64,000 nt of DNA, taken from Pseudomonadota bacterium. Its GTDB lineage: Bacteria > Pseudomonadota > Alphaproteobacteria > Rhodospirillales > Magnetospirillaceae. Positions 33,377 to 42,564 of this stretch are shown here, piece by piece. The notes under the pieces are model-generated. The model made no database searches, was not told the origin of the DNA, and saw nothing but the letters and a program-made list of their open reading frames with translations. Location of the stretch: positions 1-64,000 of the forward strand of contig JAJYTF010000025.1 in NCBI GenBank assembly GCA_021793155.1, read 5' to 3'. Numbering within the stretch: the first letter of the stretch is position 1; every line of letters starts with the position of its first letter. Position numbers and translations under genes: made by a program.

Positions 33377-34477
33377 CTAAGCGAAAGTCGAAACCCGGTT
33401 CCGCCCTTCGGCCTTCGAGCGGTAGAGTGCGTTGTCGGCACGCGCCAGCAGTTCGGCGATGCTGAGATGGGTGGGCGATCCGGGCCGCTGGGTGGCGATG
33501 CCGATGCTGACGGTAAACCGCAGGGTTGCCCCCGGCGCCGGATGGAGGGCCATTTCCTCGACTTGCCTGCGCAGGCGTTCGGCGATTGTCCGTGCCGCCT
33601 CTTCGCCCGTGTTGGGTAAGGCGACGGCAAATTCTTCCCCGCCACAGCGGCCCAGGATATCCAGCTCGCGCAATGCGGTGCGGCAGGTTGCGACGAAGGC
33701 CCGCAAGGCTTCGTCGCCCGCGGCGTGCCCCCACGAGTCGTTGATGCTTTTGAAATGGTCGATGTCGAGCGCCAGGATCGAGAAGGCGCGGCCCATGCGA
33801 CAGCCGTGCTCCAACTCGAGCCCGGCCAGATGGTGGAAGTGGCGGAGATTGGCCGCTCCAGTCAGGGCGTCGCGCGATGCCAGGACTTCCAGTTCGGCAA
33901 TGTGCTGGCGGGTGTCGCCGAAGGCCTTCAGCGACAATGCGACGTCGAGGATCCGTCCTTCGGAGTCAAGCACCACGGGCAGACGTTCGGCGACCAGGCG
34001 CAAAAGGCCCGTCGCTGTTTCGGTGTCCTGGTCGGCCGCCATCGGCTGCCCTTCCATCGGAAAGGCGCCGACCACCAGCCGCCCGCCGCCGGCCGGCAGA
34101 ACCAGCCGTTGCCAGGTCTCGATCCGGCCGTTGTCGAACAGGGCGGTATAGGAACGCCACAACGGGCGCTGGGTGCGATTGGCGACCGCGTATTCGAACT
34201 CCAGCATTTCGCGTCGGTCGGCGGGAAGGATTTCGGGTGGCACCAGATCGATGGTCTGCCCGGTCAGGTCGGTGCCGAAATGATCGGCGAACGCCTTGCC
34301 GTAATGAACATAGCGGCAGCAGGCGCCGTCCATCTCGACCAGCAACAGATGATCGGCACAAGCCGAAAAGACTGTCAGGGGGTCGGCGATACCGCCGGAA
34401 GAGACGAAAGCGTCCCGCCACTCGGCCAGCAGCTGCAACAGCCGCCGATGCATGACCCCGGATACCAGATTTCCCAT
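33377..34477 (-). CDS. PAS-GGDEF diguanylate cyclase
   Basis: A 366-aa protein. The N-terminal PAS-like domain (residues ~10-165, including MEGQPMAADQD) is followed by a coiled-coil linker and a GGDEF domain starting ASRDALTGAANLRHFHHLA. The active site is GGEEF in ILGRCGGEEFAVALP. An RxxD inhibitory site (RELD) lies five residues before it, so product inhibition by c-di-GMP is expected. ATG 34477 was chosen because the longer frame reaches antisense into the TetR gene. It may act opposite to the HD-GYP protein at 13.5 kb. Confidence 0.88.
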   Translation of the reverse strand: MGNLVSGVMHRRLLQLLAEWRDAFVSSGGIADPLTVFSACADHLLLVEMDGACCRYVHYGKAFADHFGTDLTGQTIDLVPPEILPADRREMLEFEYAVANRTQRPLWRSYTALFDNGRIETWQRLVLPAGGGRLVVGAFPMEGQPMAADQDTETATGLLRLVAERLPVVLDSEGRILDVALSLKAFGDTRQHIAELEVLASRDALTGAANLRHFHHLAGLELEHGCRMGRAFSILALDIDHFKSINDSWGHAAGDEALRAFVATCRTALRELDILGRCGGEEFAVALPNTGEEAARTIAERLRRQVEEMALHPAPGATLRFTVSIGIATQRPGSPTHLSIAELLARADNALYRSKAEGRNRVSTFA

Positions 34478-34544
34478 GCCGTCACTCGAGCTGCCGACCC
34501 ATAGCAGTTTCGCGGTCGTCCCGCCCGCGATGCAAGAGAAACCG

Positions 34545-35210
34545 CTATTCCCCAGGGGTAGCACAGCTTGGCGGTCTCGGCGAGAGGAAGCGGCGTAGGA
34601 GTTCCCCGTGGAGAGGGTTGAGGGCGTCGAGGTCCAGGTCGGGCGATATGGCGCGGCGCAGCGACAATCCATCAAACAGGGCAGACAGCAGCCGGCTCAG
34701 CAGAGTCACGTCATAACCCGGATCGATGCTTCCTTGTTTCTGCCCGGCAATCAGGACCTCTTCCAAGCCGCGGCGGATGATGGCTTCCTTGGTCCGGACA
34801 ATCTCGGCGACCACCGGGTTGCGGGAGGCCTCTGCCATGATCTCCAGCACCAGCCCGGGGTCGGCGGTCTTTGCCATCTCGGCCATGGCGTTGCCCACCT
34901 CGGCGATCATCGTCTGGAGGATATCGTCGGCCGCCTTCAGGTTCTCGATCAGCGCCAGGCCTTGTTGCTGGCAGCGTTCGACGATGGCCTCGACGATGGC
35001 CTCCTTGCTCTTGAAATAGTGGTAGATATGTCCGGTGCTCATGCCGGCGCAGGCCGACAGTTCCGACATGCTGGCACCGCGAAATCCGTGGCGCCGGAAA
35101 CAGGCCGCGGCGGCGTCGAGAATCTGTTGGCGGCGCGATTCGGCCCGCGCCGGATCGATTCGTCGTGATGCCTTTTCCTCGCTGTTCCCTGTCGGGCGCT
35201 TTCCTGCCAC
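34545..35210 (-). CDS. TetR/AcrR-family repressor, divergent from the RND efflux operon
   Basis: A 221-aa regulator. The TetR HTH spans residues ~25-70 (QQILDAAAACFRRHGFRGASMSELSACAGMSTGHIYHYFKSKEAIV), and the ligand domain follows. GTG 35210 has a GGAGG site 5 bp upstream; the frame runs further up without one. The gene is divergent from the efflux genes at 35324, with an inverted-repeat operator between them, which strongly suggests it represses both itself and the pump. Confidence 0.88.
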   Translation of the reverse strand: MAGKRPTGNSEEKASRRIDPARAESRRQQILDAAAACFRRHGFRGASMSELSACAGMSTGHIYHYFKSKEAIVEAIVERCQQQGLALIENLKAADDILQTMIAEVGNAMAEMAKTADPGLVLEIMAEASRNPVVAEIVRTKEAIIRRGLEEVLIAGQKQGSIDPGYDVTLLSRLLSALFDGLSLRRAISPDLDLDALNPLHGELLRRFLSPRPPSCATPGE

Positions 35211-35257
35211 CAATTCCTCCGGCCCAAGCTTGACACCCTGCGGTGTGAGGTTCAATT

Positions 35258-35277
35258 TAGATCGAACGATCGACCTA
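35258..35277. promoter_or_regulatory. TetR-type operator between the regulator and the efflux operon
   Basis: TAGATCGAACGATCGACCTA reads almost the same on both strands: 16 of 20 positions are symmetric. Sites of this size and symmetry are typical of AcrR/TetR dimers. It is 48 bp from the regulator start and 47 bp from the first efflux gene, well placed to block both promoters. Confidence 0.62.
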
Positions 35278-35323
35278 ATCAACCGGTGCTGTGGCGACCG
35301 GCCCTATCGAAGGAGAATAACGG

Positions 35324-36805
35324 GTGAGACGATCCATTCGCCCCTCGGCCGCATTGGCCGTCGCCACGCTGCTTTTCGGATCCGGCTGTGCCGTCGGGCC
35401 CGATTTCGAACGGCCGGCGGCGCCGGACGTCAAGGGCTACACGGCCGAGCCGCCGAAGGAAGCCACGTCCTCGGCCGATGTGGCGGGCGGCGGCGCCCAG
35501 CGCTTCGTCGGCGGAAAGGACATTCCCGGCCAATGGTGGCAGCTTTTCCGCTCGCCCGCCCTCGATGGGCTGGTCCGCCAGGCGCTGGACAACAATCCCG
35601 ACCTGCAGGCGGCGCAGGCGGCGTTGCGCCAGGCGCAACAACTGTCCGCGGCCCAGGGGGGGGCCTTGTTTCCGGCGGTTGACGCCGGCTTTTCCGAGAC
35701 ACGCCAGAAATTCGCCGGTGCCCAGTTCGGGCAGCCGGCCTTGTCATCCATTTTCTCGCTGGCCAACGCTTCGGTCGGCGTCTCTTACGTCGTCGACGTG
35801 TTCGGCGGAACCCGGCGGGCAATCGAATCGGCCGAGGCGCAGGCCGAGATGCAGCGCTATCAGCTCGAAGCCTCATATCTCAGCCTGACCGCCAATGTGG
35901 TCACCGCGGCGGTGCAGGAGGCGTCACTGCGCGCCCAGGTCGCCGCGACGCGCGACATCATCGAGTTGGAAACCACCCAGCTCGACGTGGTGCGTCGCCA
36001 GTTCGAGGTGGGTGGGGCGTCGAAAGCCGATGTGCTGGCACAGGAAGCAACATTGGCCCAAGCCCGCGCCAATCTGCCGCCACTGGAAAAAATGCTGGCC
36101 CAGCAGCGTAACATGTTGACCGCCCTGGTCGGACGCTTCCCCAGCCAGGAGATCGCCGAGAAGTTCGACCTGGAAAAGCTGGAGCTGCCGCTGGAGCTGC
36201 CGCTCAGCCTGCCGTCGCAGCTGGTCGAACAGCGGCCCGACATCCGGGCGGCGGAAGCGCAGCTGCACCAGGCCAGCGCCGAAGTCGGCGTTGCCATCGC
36301 CAACCGCCTGCCAAGCATCACCTTGAATGCCAACGCGGCCAGCTATGCCAACAAGATGAGCGACCTGTTCTCGGCCGGCACCGGCGCCTGGGCCATCGGG
36401 GCGGGGGTGACCCAGCCGATCTTCCGTGGTGGCGCCCTGATGCACGAGCAGGATGCGGCCGAGGCAGCCCTTGATATGGCGGCCGCTCAGTATCGGAGCA
36501 CCGTCATTTCCGCTTTCCGCAATGTCGCCGATACCTTGCGGGCCCTGCAGTCTGACGCCGATGCGCTCAAGGAGCAGCTTGCGGCGGAAACGGCGGCGTC
36601 GGACAGTCTGGGATTGGCACGACAGCAATATTCTGCCGGCGCCATCAGCTATTTGACTCTGCTCAATGCCGAACGCACCTACGAACAGACCCGCATCGGC
36701 CTGATCCAGGCGCAGGCCTTGCGATTTGCCGACACGGCGGCGCTGTTCCAGGCGCTGGGCGGCGGCTGGTGGAATCGCAACGACTTGGCAAAATCAGCGA
36801 CGTAA
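35324..36805 (+). CDS. NodT-family outer-membrane efflux lipoprotein
   Basis: A 493-aa outer-membrane factor starting at GTG with AGGAG upstream. The signal peptide ends in a lipobox (LFGSGC, Cys at ~22). Two OEP domains carry the alpha-helical periplasmic barrel; DNNPDLQAAQAALRQAQ, EQRPDIRAAEAQLHQASAEVGVA and PIFRGGALMHEQDAAEA are typical NodT/OprM pieces. It is the outer channel of the tripartite RND pump encoded with the next two genes. OMF-first order is common in alphaproteobacteria. Confidence 0.92.
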   Translation: MRRSIRPSAALAVATLLFGSGCAVGPDFERPAAPDVKGYTAEPPKEATSSADVAGGGAQRFVGGKDIPGQWWQLFRSPALDGLVRQALDNNPDLQAAQAALRQAQQLSAAQGGALFPAVDAGFSETRQKFAGAQFGQPALSSIFSLANASVGVSYVVDVFGGTRRAIESAEAQAEMQRYQLEASYLSLTANVVTAAVQEASLRAQVAATRDIIELETTQLDVVRRQFEVGGASKADVLAQEATLAQARANLPPLEKMLAQQRNMLTALVGRFPSQEIAEKFDLEKLELPLELPLSLPSQLVEQRPDIRAAEAQLHQASAEVGVAIANRLPSITLNANAASYANKMSDLFSAGTGAWAIGAGVTQPIFRGGALMHEQDAAEAALDMAAAQYRSTVISAFRNVADTLRALQSDADALKEQLAAETAASDSLGLARQQYSAGAISYLTLLNAERTYEQTRIGLIQAQALRFADTAALFQALGGGWWNRNDLAKSAT

Positions 36806-36850
36806 GAAAAATCCAGGCAAGAAACCAGGCTAGCTAGGCAGGCCCCCCAA

Positions 36851-37981
36851 ATGATCAAGCGTATGCTCCTCATGCTGGCGGCGGCCGGCGTGGTCTTCGG
36901 CGGTATTTTCGGCTTTGAAGCCTTTCGCTCGACCATGATCAAGAAGTTCATGGCCTCCATGGGGTCGCAACCGCAGACTGTGGCCACCGTCAAAGCCGAA
37001 AATCAGACCTGGCAACCGCAAGCCCAAGCCGTCGGCACCATGAAGGCGGTCAACGGCACCGACCTTGCGCTCGAGGTCTCGGGGCTGGTCGAATCGGTCG
37101 ACTTCCAGTCCGGCGACGAGGTCAAAGCCGGCACCGTGCTCCTGCGCCTGAAAGCCGACGATGACATCGCCAAGCTGCAGTCGCTCGAGGCCAACGCCCA
37201 ATTGGCCGAGATCGTCTATCAGCGCGACGAAAAGCAGTGGCGCGCCCAGGCGGTCAGCCAGGCCACCCTCGATGCCGACGCGGCCAATCTGAAAAGCGCC
37301 AAGGCCCAGGTTGCGCAACAGCGGGCGGAGCTTGACAAGAAGGTGCTGCGCGCTCCGTTCTCCGGACGCCTGGGTATTCGGGCGGTCGATGTCGGCCAGT
37401 TCGTCAACGCCGGGACGACCGTGGTGACCCTGCAGGCCCTCGACCCCATTCACGTCGATTTCTTCCTACCGCAACAGGCCCTGGGCGAGATCAAAGTGGG
37501 AATGCCGGTGTCAGTGCAGGTCGATACCTATCCCGACAAGCAGTTCACGGGCCGGATTTCCGCCTTGGACCCGAAGGTGGACACCCAGAGCCGCAACGTC
37601 CAGGTGCGGGCCACGTTGCACAATGCGGATCACAAGCTGCTGCCGGGGATGTATGCCAAGGTTGACATCGACACCGGAGCGCCCAGCCGCTACCTGACGC
37701 TGCCTCACACGGCCATTGCATTCAACCCTTATGGCGAGACTGTCTTCGTCATCGAAGACAAGGGCAAGAGCGAGAAGGGCCAGCCTAATCTGGTGGCACG
37801 CCAGACCTTTGTCACCACCGGTCCGGCGCGGGGTGACCAGGTGGCGGTCCTGAAGGGGATCAAAGAGGGCGATACCGTGGTGGTGGCGGGGCAGGTCAAG
37901 CTGCGCAACGGCACGCCGGTTCTCATCGACAACTCGGTCAAGCCGACCGATGACGCCAATCCGACGGTAACTGATCAGTAA
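36851..37981 (+). CDS. RND efflux periplasmic adaptor subunit
   Basis: A 376-aa membrane-fusion protein. An N-terminal anchor helix (MLLMLAAAGVVFGGIFGFEAF) precedes the lipoyl halves (DLALEVSGLVESVDFQSGDEVKAGTVLLRLKADDD and VLRAPFSGRLGIRAVDVGQFVNAGTTVVTLQALDPIHVDFFLPQQ), a short hairpin and the beta-barrel (LDPKVDTQSRNVQVRATLHN, LLPGMYAKVDI). It resembles the MdtA/MexH type. 45 bp after the outer-membrane gene and 16 bp before the permease. Confidence 0.93.
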   Translation: MIKRMLLMLAAAGVVFGGIFGFEAFRSTMIKKFMASMGSQPQTVATVKAENQTWQPQAQAVGTMKAVNGTDLALEVSGLVESVDFQSGDEVKAGTVLLRLKADDDIAKLQSLEANAQLAEIVYQRDEKQWRAQAVSQATLDADAANLKSAKAQVAQQRAELDKKVLRAPFSGRLGIRAVDVGQFVNAGTTVVTLQALDPIHVDFFLPQQALGEIKVGMPVSVQVDTYPDKQFTGRISALDPKVDTQSRNVQVRATLHNADHKLLPGMYAKVDIDTGAPSRYLTLPHTAIAFNPYGETVFVIEDKGKSEKGQPNLVARQTFVTTGPARGDQVAVLKGIKEGDTVVVAGQVKLRNGTPVLIDNSVKPTDDANPTVTDQ

Positions 37982-37997
37982 ATCCGGAGATCGCGAG

Positions 37998-40900
37998 ATG
38001 AAATTCACCGATCTCTTCATCCGCCGGCCCGTCCTGGCGACGGTGATCAGCCTGATGATCCTGGTGCTCGGCTTGCGTGCTGCGTTCACCCTGCCGGTCC
38101 TGCAGTACCCGCGCACGCAAAACGCCGTGGTCACTGTCACCACCACCTATTACGGCGCCGATCCCGACGTGGTCGCCGGCTTCATCACCACACCGCTGGA
38201 AAACGCCATCGCCCAGGCCAACGGCATCGACTACATGACGTCGACCAGCCAGACGGGCGTCAGCACCATCACGGCTAACCTGCGGCTCAACTACGATTCC
38301 GACAAGGCGCTGACCGAGATCAATACCAAGGTCAACTCGGTGCTGAACCAGCTGCCGCCTGGTTCGCAACAGCCGGTCCTCAATGTCAAGGTCGGGCAGA
38401 CCATCGACGCGATGTATATCGGCTTCAGCAGCGCCGTGCTGGAGCCGAACCAGATCACCGATTACCTGGTGCGCGTCGTGCAGCCCAAGCTCCAAGCGGT
38501 CGAGGGGGTGCAGACGGCCGAAATCCTGGGGGCCAAGAACTTCGCCCTCAGGGCCTGGCTGGATCCGGTGAAGCTGGCCGCCTATGGGCTGACCGCCGCC
38601 GATGTCAGCCAGGCGCTGGCCGCCAACGATTACATTTCGGGCCTGGGCACAACCAAGGGCCAGATGGTCCAGTTCAATCTCAGCGCCTCGACCAGCCTGC
38701 ATTCGGTCGGCGAATTTCGCAACCTGGCGATCAAGCAGGTTGGCGGGGCCATCGTCCGCCTGCAGGACGTCGCCAATGTGACGCTGGGTGCCGACGACTA
38801 CGAGGCCGAGGTCGGGTTCGACGGGAAGCGGGCAGTCTATATCGGCATCCAGGTGGCGCCGGCAGCCAATCTGCTGGACGTGATCAAAGGGGTCCGCGCC
38901 GTCTTCCCCGACATCCAGTCGCAGTTCCCGCATGGCCTGGACGGCAAGATCGTCTATGATTCCACCGAGTTCGTGAACAGCGCCATCCATGAGGTGGAGA
39001 CGACGCTCGTCGAGGCGCTGCTGATCGTCACCCTGGTGGTGTTCGCCTTCCTCGGCTCGCCGCGGTCGGTGCTGATTCCGGTGATCGCCATTCCGTTGTC
39101 GCTGGTCGGCACCTTCACCATGATGATGGTGTTCGGTTTCTCCATCAACCTATTGACGCTTCTGGCCATGGTGCTGGCCATTGGGCTGGTGGTCGACGAC
39201 GCCATCATCGTCGTCGAAAACGTCAATCGCCATCTGGAGGAAGGGGCCTCGCCGATGGCGGCCGCCATCCAGGCGGCGCGCGAGCTTGGCGGGCCGATCA
39301 TCGCCATGACCGTCGTGCTGGTCGCGGTCTATGTGCCCATCGGTTTCCAGGGGGGGTTGACCGGCGCCCTGTTTACCGAGTTCGCCTTCACCCTTGTGGG
39401 CGCGGTGACCATATCGGCCGTCGTCGCCCTGACCCTGTCGCCGATGATGTGCTCGCGCATCCTCAAGGCGCATGACGGCCGGCAGCGCGGCTTCGAGGCG
39501 CGGGTGGTCGCCCTCATCGACCGGGGTTTCGAGCGCCTGGCCGGGCTTTATGAGCGCTTGCTCCACGGCAGCCTCAACTACCTGCCGGTGACCGGGGTGT
39601 TCGCGCTCATCGTCCTTGGCAGCATTTATTTCCTATACGCCGGGGCCAAAAGCGAGCTGGCGCCGCAGGAGGACCAGGGCGTCGTCATCACCATGTCGAC
39701 GGCCTCGCCCTCGGCGACCCTGCGCCAGCGCCAGCTTTACGCGCGTCAGGTCTACGATCTGTTCGCCTCGTTCCCGGAAGAGGACCATGTGTTCCAACTG
39801 GACGTTCCCGGCCAGTCCATCGCCGGCCTGGTGCTCAAGCCCTGGGACCAGCGGTCGCGCACCAGCAACCAGTTGCAGCCGATCGTGCAGCAGAAGCTGA
39901 ACGGCATCGCCGGGGTGAAGGTGGTGGCCTTCCAGCCGCCGCCGCTGCCGGGTGCCTTCGGCCTGCCGGTGCAATTCGTCATCGGTACCACGCTGCCCTT
40001 CGAACAACTGAACGACGTCGCCCAGCGCTTCCTCCAGGACGCGTTGAAGACCGGGATGTTTATGTTCCTCGACACCGACCTGAAATTCGACGAGCCGCAG
40101 GCCCGGCTGGTGATCGACCGCGACAAGACTGCCCAACTCGGCCTCAAGATGAGCGACGTCGGCGGAGCCATGGCCGCCATGCTGGGCGGCGGCTACGTCA
40201 ACTACTTCAGCATGGAGGGGCGGTCCTACAAGGTGATCCCGCAGGTCGAGCAGCAATCCCGCCTGACCGTTCAGCAACTGCTCGACTATCACATTCGTAC
40301 CGCGGACGGGCAGTCGGTGCCCCTGTCGACCGTCGCCCATATCGCCACCCGCACGATGCCGCAATCGCTCAACCACTTCCAGCAGCTGAACGGCGCGGTG
40401 ATCCAGGGCGTGATGATGCCCGGCGTGACGCTGGGCGACGCCTTGGCGACGATGCAGGATCTGGCGGCGCGCGACCTGCCCCAGGGCTATTCCGTCGACT
40501 ACGGCGGGACATCGCGGCAGTACATGCAGGAGTCGAGCGGTTTCGTCGCCACCTTCGCCTTTGCGGTGATCATCATCTTCTTGGCCCTGGCAGCCCAGTT
40601 TGAGAGCTTCCGCGACCCGCTGATCATCCTGGTGTCGGTGCCGATGTCGATTGCCGGTGCGTTGATTTTCATCAGCCTGGGGGTGGGCGGAGCCAGCATC
40701 AACATCTATACCGAGGTCGGGCTGGTGACCTTGATGGGGCTGATCAGCAAGCACGGCATCCTGATCGTTCAGTTCGCCAACGATTTGCAGCGGCATGCGG
40801 GCATGACCAAACGCAAGGCCATCGAGGCGGCGGCCAGGATACGCCTGCGCCCGATCCTGATGACCACCGCCGCCATGGTATTGGGCGTCTACCCGATGAT

Positions 40901-41105
40901 CGTCGCCAGTGGCGCCGGCGCGGTCTCCCGCTTCAACATGGGTCTGGTGATTGCCGCCGGCCTGGCCATCGGAACCCTGTTCACGCTGTTTGTCGTGCCC
41001 GCCGTCTACATGATGATCGGCGCCCGGCGCCCGGCGGCGGCCGGTGCCGGCAGCCCGGAAAAGGGCGGTGGAATTCTCGCCGAGGAGGAAGAAGGTCTAG
41101 CCTAA
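37998..41105 (+). CDS. RND multidrug efflux permease (HAE1 family)
   Basis: A 1035-aa inner-membrane antiporter of normal length. N-terminal FTDLFIRRPVLATVISLMILVLG is the standard RND opening; PVLQYPRTQNAVVTVTTTYYGADPDVV and the porter domain follow. Helix 4 has MVLAIGLVVDDAIIVVENVNRHLEEG with the paired Asp proton relay. The C-terminal half repeats the design (GLVTLMGLISKHGILIVQFAND, RLRPILMTTAAMVLGVYP). Substrates are unknown; hydrophobic drugs or solvents are usual for this class. Confidence 0.95.
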   Translation: MKFTDLFIRRPVLATVISLMILVLGLRAAFTLPVLQYPRTQNAVVTVTTTYYGADPDVVAGFITTPLENAIAQANGIDYMTSTSQTGVSTITANLRLNYDSDKALTEINTKVNSVLNQLPPGSQQPVLNVKVGQTIDAMYIGFSSAVLEPNQITDYLVRVVQPKLQAVEGVQTAEILGAKNFALRAWLDPVKLAAYGLTAADVSQALAANDYISGLGTTKGQMVQFNLSASTSLHSVGEFRNLAIKQVGGAIVRLQDVANVTLGADDYEAEVGFDGKRAVYIGIQVAPAANLLDVIKGVRAVFPDIQSQFPHGLDGKIVYDSTEFVNSAIHEVETTLVEALLIVTLVVFAFLGSPRSVLIPVIAIPLSLVGTFTMMMVFGFSINLLTLLAMVLAIGLVVDDAIIVVENVNRHLEEGASPMAAAIQAARELGGPIIAMTVVLVAVYVPIGFQGGLTGALFTEFAFTLVGAVTISAVVALTLSPMMCSRILKAHDGRQRGFEARVVALIDRGFERLAGLYERLLHGSLNYLPVTGVFALIVLGSIYFLYAGAKSELAPQEDQGVVITMSTASPSATLRQRQLYARQVYDLFASFPEEDHVFQLDVPGQSIAGLVLKPWDQRSRTSNQLQPIVQQKLNGIAGVKVVAFQPPPLPGAFGLPVQFVIGTTLPFEQLNDVAQRFLQDALKTGMFMFLDTDLKFDEPQARLVIDRDKTAQLGLKMSDVGGAMAAMLGGGYVNYFSMEGRSYKVIPQVEQQSRLTVQQLLDYHIRTADGQSVPLSTVAHIATRTMPQSLNHFQQLNGAVIQGVMMPGVTLGDALATMQDLAARDLPQGYSVDYGGTSRQYMQESSGFVATFAFAVIIIFLALAAQFESFRDPLIILVSVPMSIAGALIFISLGVGGASINIYTEVGLVTLMGLISKHGILIVQFANDLQRHAGMTKRKAIEAAARIRLRPILMTTAAMVLGVYPMIVASGAGAVSRFNMGLVIAAGLAIGTLFTLFVVPAVYMMIGARRPAAAGAGSPEKGGGILAEEEEGLA

Positions 41106-41171
41106 TTTACATAACCGCGGCATGAACCTGCTGCTGGGGGCGTGACACTGGCTTTCTGAAGGGGGTTGTCC

Positions 41172-41390
41172 ATGGCGGCCTTGCGCTGGATCAGGGCGGC
41201 GGTTTGCGCGCTGTCCGGCACATTGGTCCTTGCCGATCTGCGCGGACGCTCGATCGGCACCCCGGATCCCCGGGCCCTGAGTACCATGCTGGGCGAGGAA
41301 GACCTGCGGCTGGCGGGGCTCGTGCCGGGCCGCGATGTCCAGCTCAACCGTTGCACCCCGGCGGGCCCGGTGTTGGCGGTGACCGTATGA
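41172..41390 (+). CDS. short hypothetical protein
   Basis: A 72-aa frame with GAAGGGGG upstream of ATG 41172. There is a weak N-terminal hydrophobic stretch (WIRAAVCALSGTLVLADL) and the rest is hydrophilic. I recognise no family, and it could be a chance frame between the efflux operon and the repeat element. Confidence 0.35.
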   Translation: MAALRWIRAAVCALSGTLVLADLRGRSIGTPDPRALSTMLGEEDLRLAGLVPGRDVQLNRCTPAGPVLAVTV

Positions 41391-41453
41391 TACGTCCGTG
41401 CCGGTGATCCATGGGAAACCTGGTCCAGTGAACCTTTTGACGGAATCACTGCG

Positions 41454-41575
41454 CTAGTGGGGAGAATCTGACGGATGGTGCCAACACCATCCGTCAGATT
41501 CTCCCCACAATCCAATCAGTTGGTGGGCCGATTCACCTGACGCTTGGGAATCAAGCGTCAGGATCGGACCACTAG
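41454..41575. repeat. copy A of a two-hairpin, CTAG-ended repeat (MITE-like)
   Basis: Begins CTAGTGG and ends CCACTAG. Hairpin 1 (41457-41508) has perfect 24-bp arms around CCAA. Hairpin 2 (41523-41572) has outer arms GTGG/CCAC and CCGAT/ATCGG and an inner 11-bp perfect stem CCTGACGCTTG. A 14-nt linker AATCCAATCAGTTG joins them. A second copy is at 45184. The CTAG ends and the embedded TA fit insertion of an IS630/Tc1-type non-autonomous element at CTAG. The terminal TAG is the stop codon of the leftward gene at 41572-41898. Confidence 0.82.
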
Positions 41576-41898
41576 AATCCCAGCGACTTCTTGATCCGTG
41601 CCAATAGGCTTGGTTTGCGTACGGGTTTCCGCTTTGGCGCGTTTTTCTTCATCGGTGCCGCGGGCGCGGCACGGGTTGCGGCGGGTTTGCAGTTCGGGTT
41701 GGTATAAGAATAAAACACCCGAAATTCACCGTCCGGAGCGACTTTGTAGTAGGCGATCTTCTTCAGCGAAGGATCGCGCTGGCAGCGGCGTTTGGCGTCG
41801 ACCTCGGCCTCTTCCTTCGTCTCGATGTCACTGGAATAGTCGAGTTTGCCCTGCTTGAGCGACTGGCCCTCCTTGCAGCTGTATATCTCTGTCGTCAT
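41572..41898 (-). CDS. hypothetical basic protein whose stop codon lies in repeat A
   Basis: A 108-aa protein starting MTTEIYSCKEGQSLKQGKLDY. Residues ~1-70 look folded (ETKEEAEVDAKRRCQRDPSLKKIAYYKVAPDGEFRVFYSYTNPNC). The tail is Ala/Pro/Lys rich (MKKNAPKRKPVRKPSLLARIKKSLGF). No signal peptide or known domain. The TAG stop comes from the CTAG end of the adjoining repeat. The upstream ribosome site is weak. Confidence 0.55.
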   Translation of the reverse strand: MTTEIYSCKEGQSLKQGKLDYSSDIETKEEAEVDAKRRCQRDPSLKKIAYYKVAPDGEFRVFYSYTNPNCKPAATRAAPAAPMKKNAPKRKPVRKPSLLARIKKSLGF

Positions 41899-41977
41899 GC
41901 CGTTCTCGAAATCCTGTTCAGGGCGCGCTTCAGCTTTCGTCTGAAAGGGCGAAGCGCACCCGGCTCGGTCCTTCCGT

Positions 41978-42418
41978 TCAGAGCGGATCGCCGGTGTCGG
42001 GAACCAGGCCGACGTCCTTGATGCCCGCAACGGCGCAGAGTTCGTCGTTTTCCGAAAGATCGCCGGTAACGCCGACGGCGCCGACGATCTCGCCCTCGGC
42101 CGAGCGGATGAGCACGCCTCCGGGGACGGGAACCAGCTTGCCGCCGGCAAGATCCGAGGCGGCATTGAAGAAGGCCGGCATCTTGGCCGCCCGGCGGGCC
42201 AGGTCGCGCCCGCCGAATCCCAGGGCGAGCACGCCGAACGCCTTGCCGACGGCGATTTCCGGGCGCAGCAGGCTGGAGCCATCGCCACGCTTGAGGACGC
42301 GGATCTGACCACCCGCGTCGAGAACCGCCACCGTCAGCGGAGCGAAGCCCTGCTCCTTGCCCTTGGCCAGAGCGACGTCGACGATGCGTGAAGCGATATC
42401 CAGCGTCAGAACACTCAT
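41978..42418 (-). CDS. GlcG/HbpS-family protein (DUF336)
   Basis: A 146-aa protein. LDIASRIVDVALAKGKEQGFAPLTVAVLDAGGQIRVLKRGDGSSLLRPEIAVGKAFGVLALG, and the later VPVPGGVLIRSAEGEIVGAVGVTGDLSENDELCAVAGI, are the family hallmark. Members bind haem or cobalamin-type ligands (HbpS) or accompany glycolate/diol oxidation genes (GlcG). No such pathway is adjacent, so the role is open. ATG 42418 has AGGAG upstream. Confidence 0.88.
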   Translation of the reverse strand: MSVLTLDIASRIVDVALAKGKEQGFAPLTVAVLDAGGQIRVLKRGDGSSLLRPEIAVGKAFGVLALGFGGRDLARRAAKMPAFFNAASDLAGGKLVPVPGGVLIRSAEGEIVGAVGVTGDLSENDELCAVAGIKDVGLVPDTGDPL

Positions 42419-42564
42419 GGTTTCTCCTTTGCGCAAGACTGGGCCAAGACTAGGATGGCGAGGATATGTCTTCCGTTTCCTAGCGAGGCGATGATCTTTT
42501 TTCAAGGACTTGCCGTCGCGCAGCTTGCCATTTCGCCATCCGACACCTTGCGGGAGACTGCTTG

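Noticed and set aside
39633-40796. 387-aa open frame antisense to the RND permease
   Set aside because: Shadow frame, His/Gln/Arg rich, no recognisable motif.
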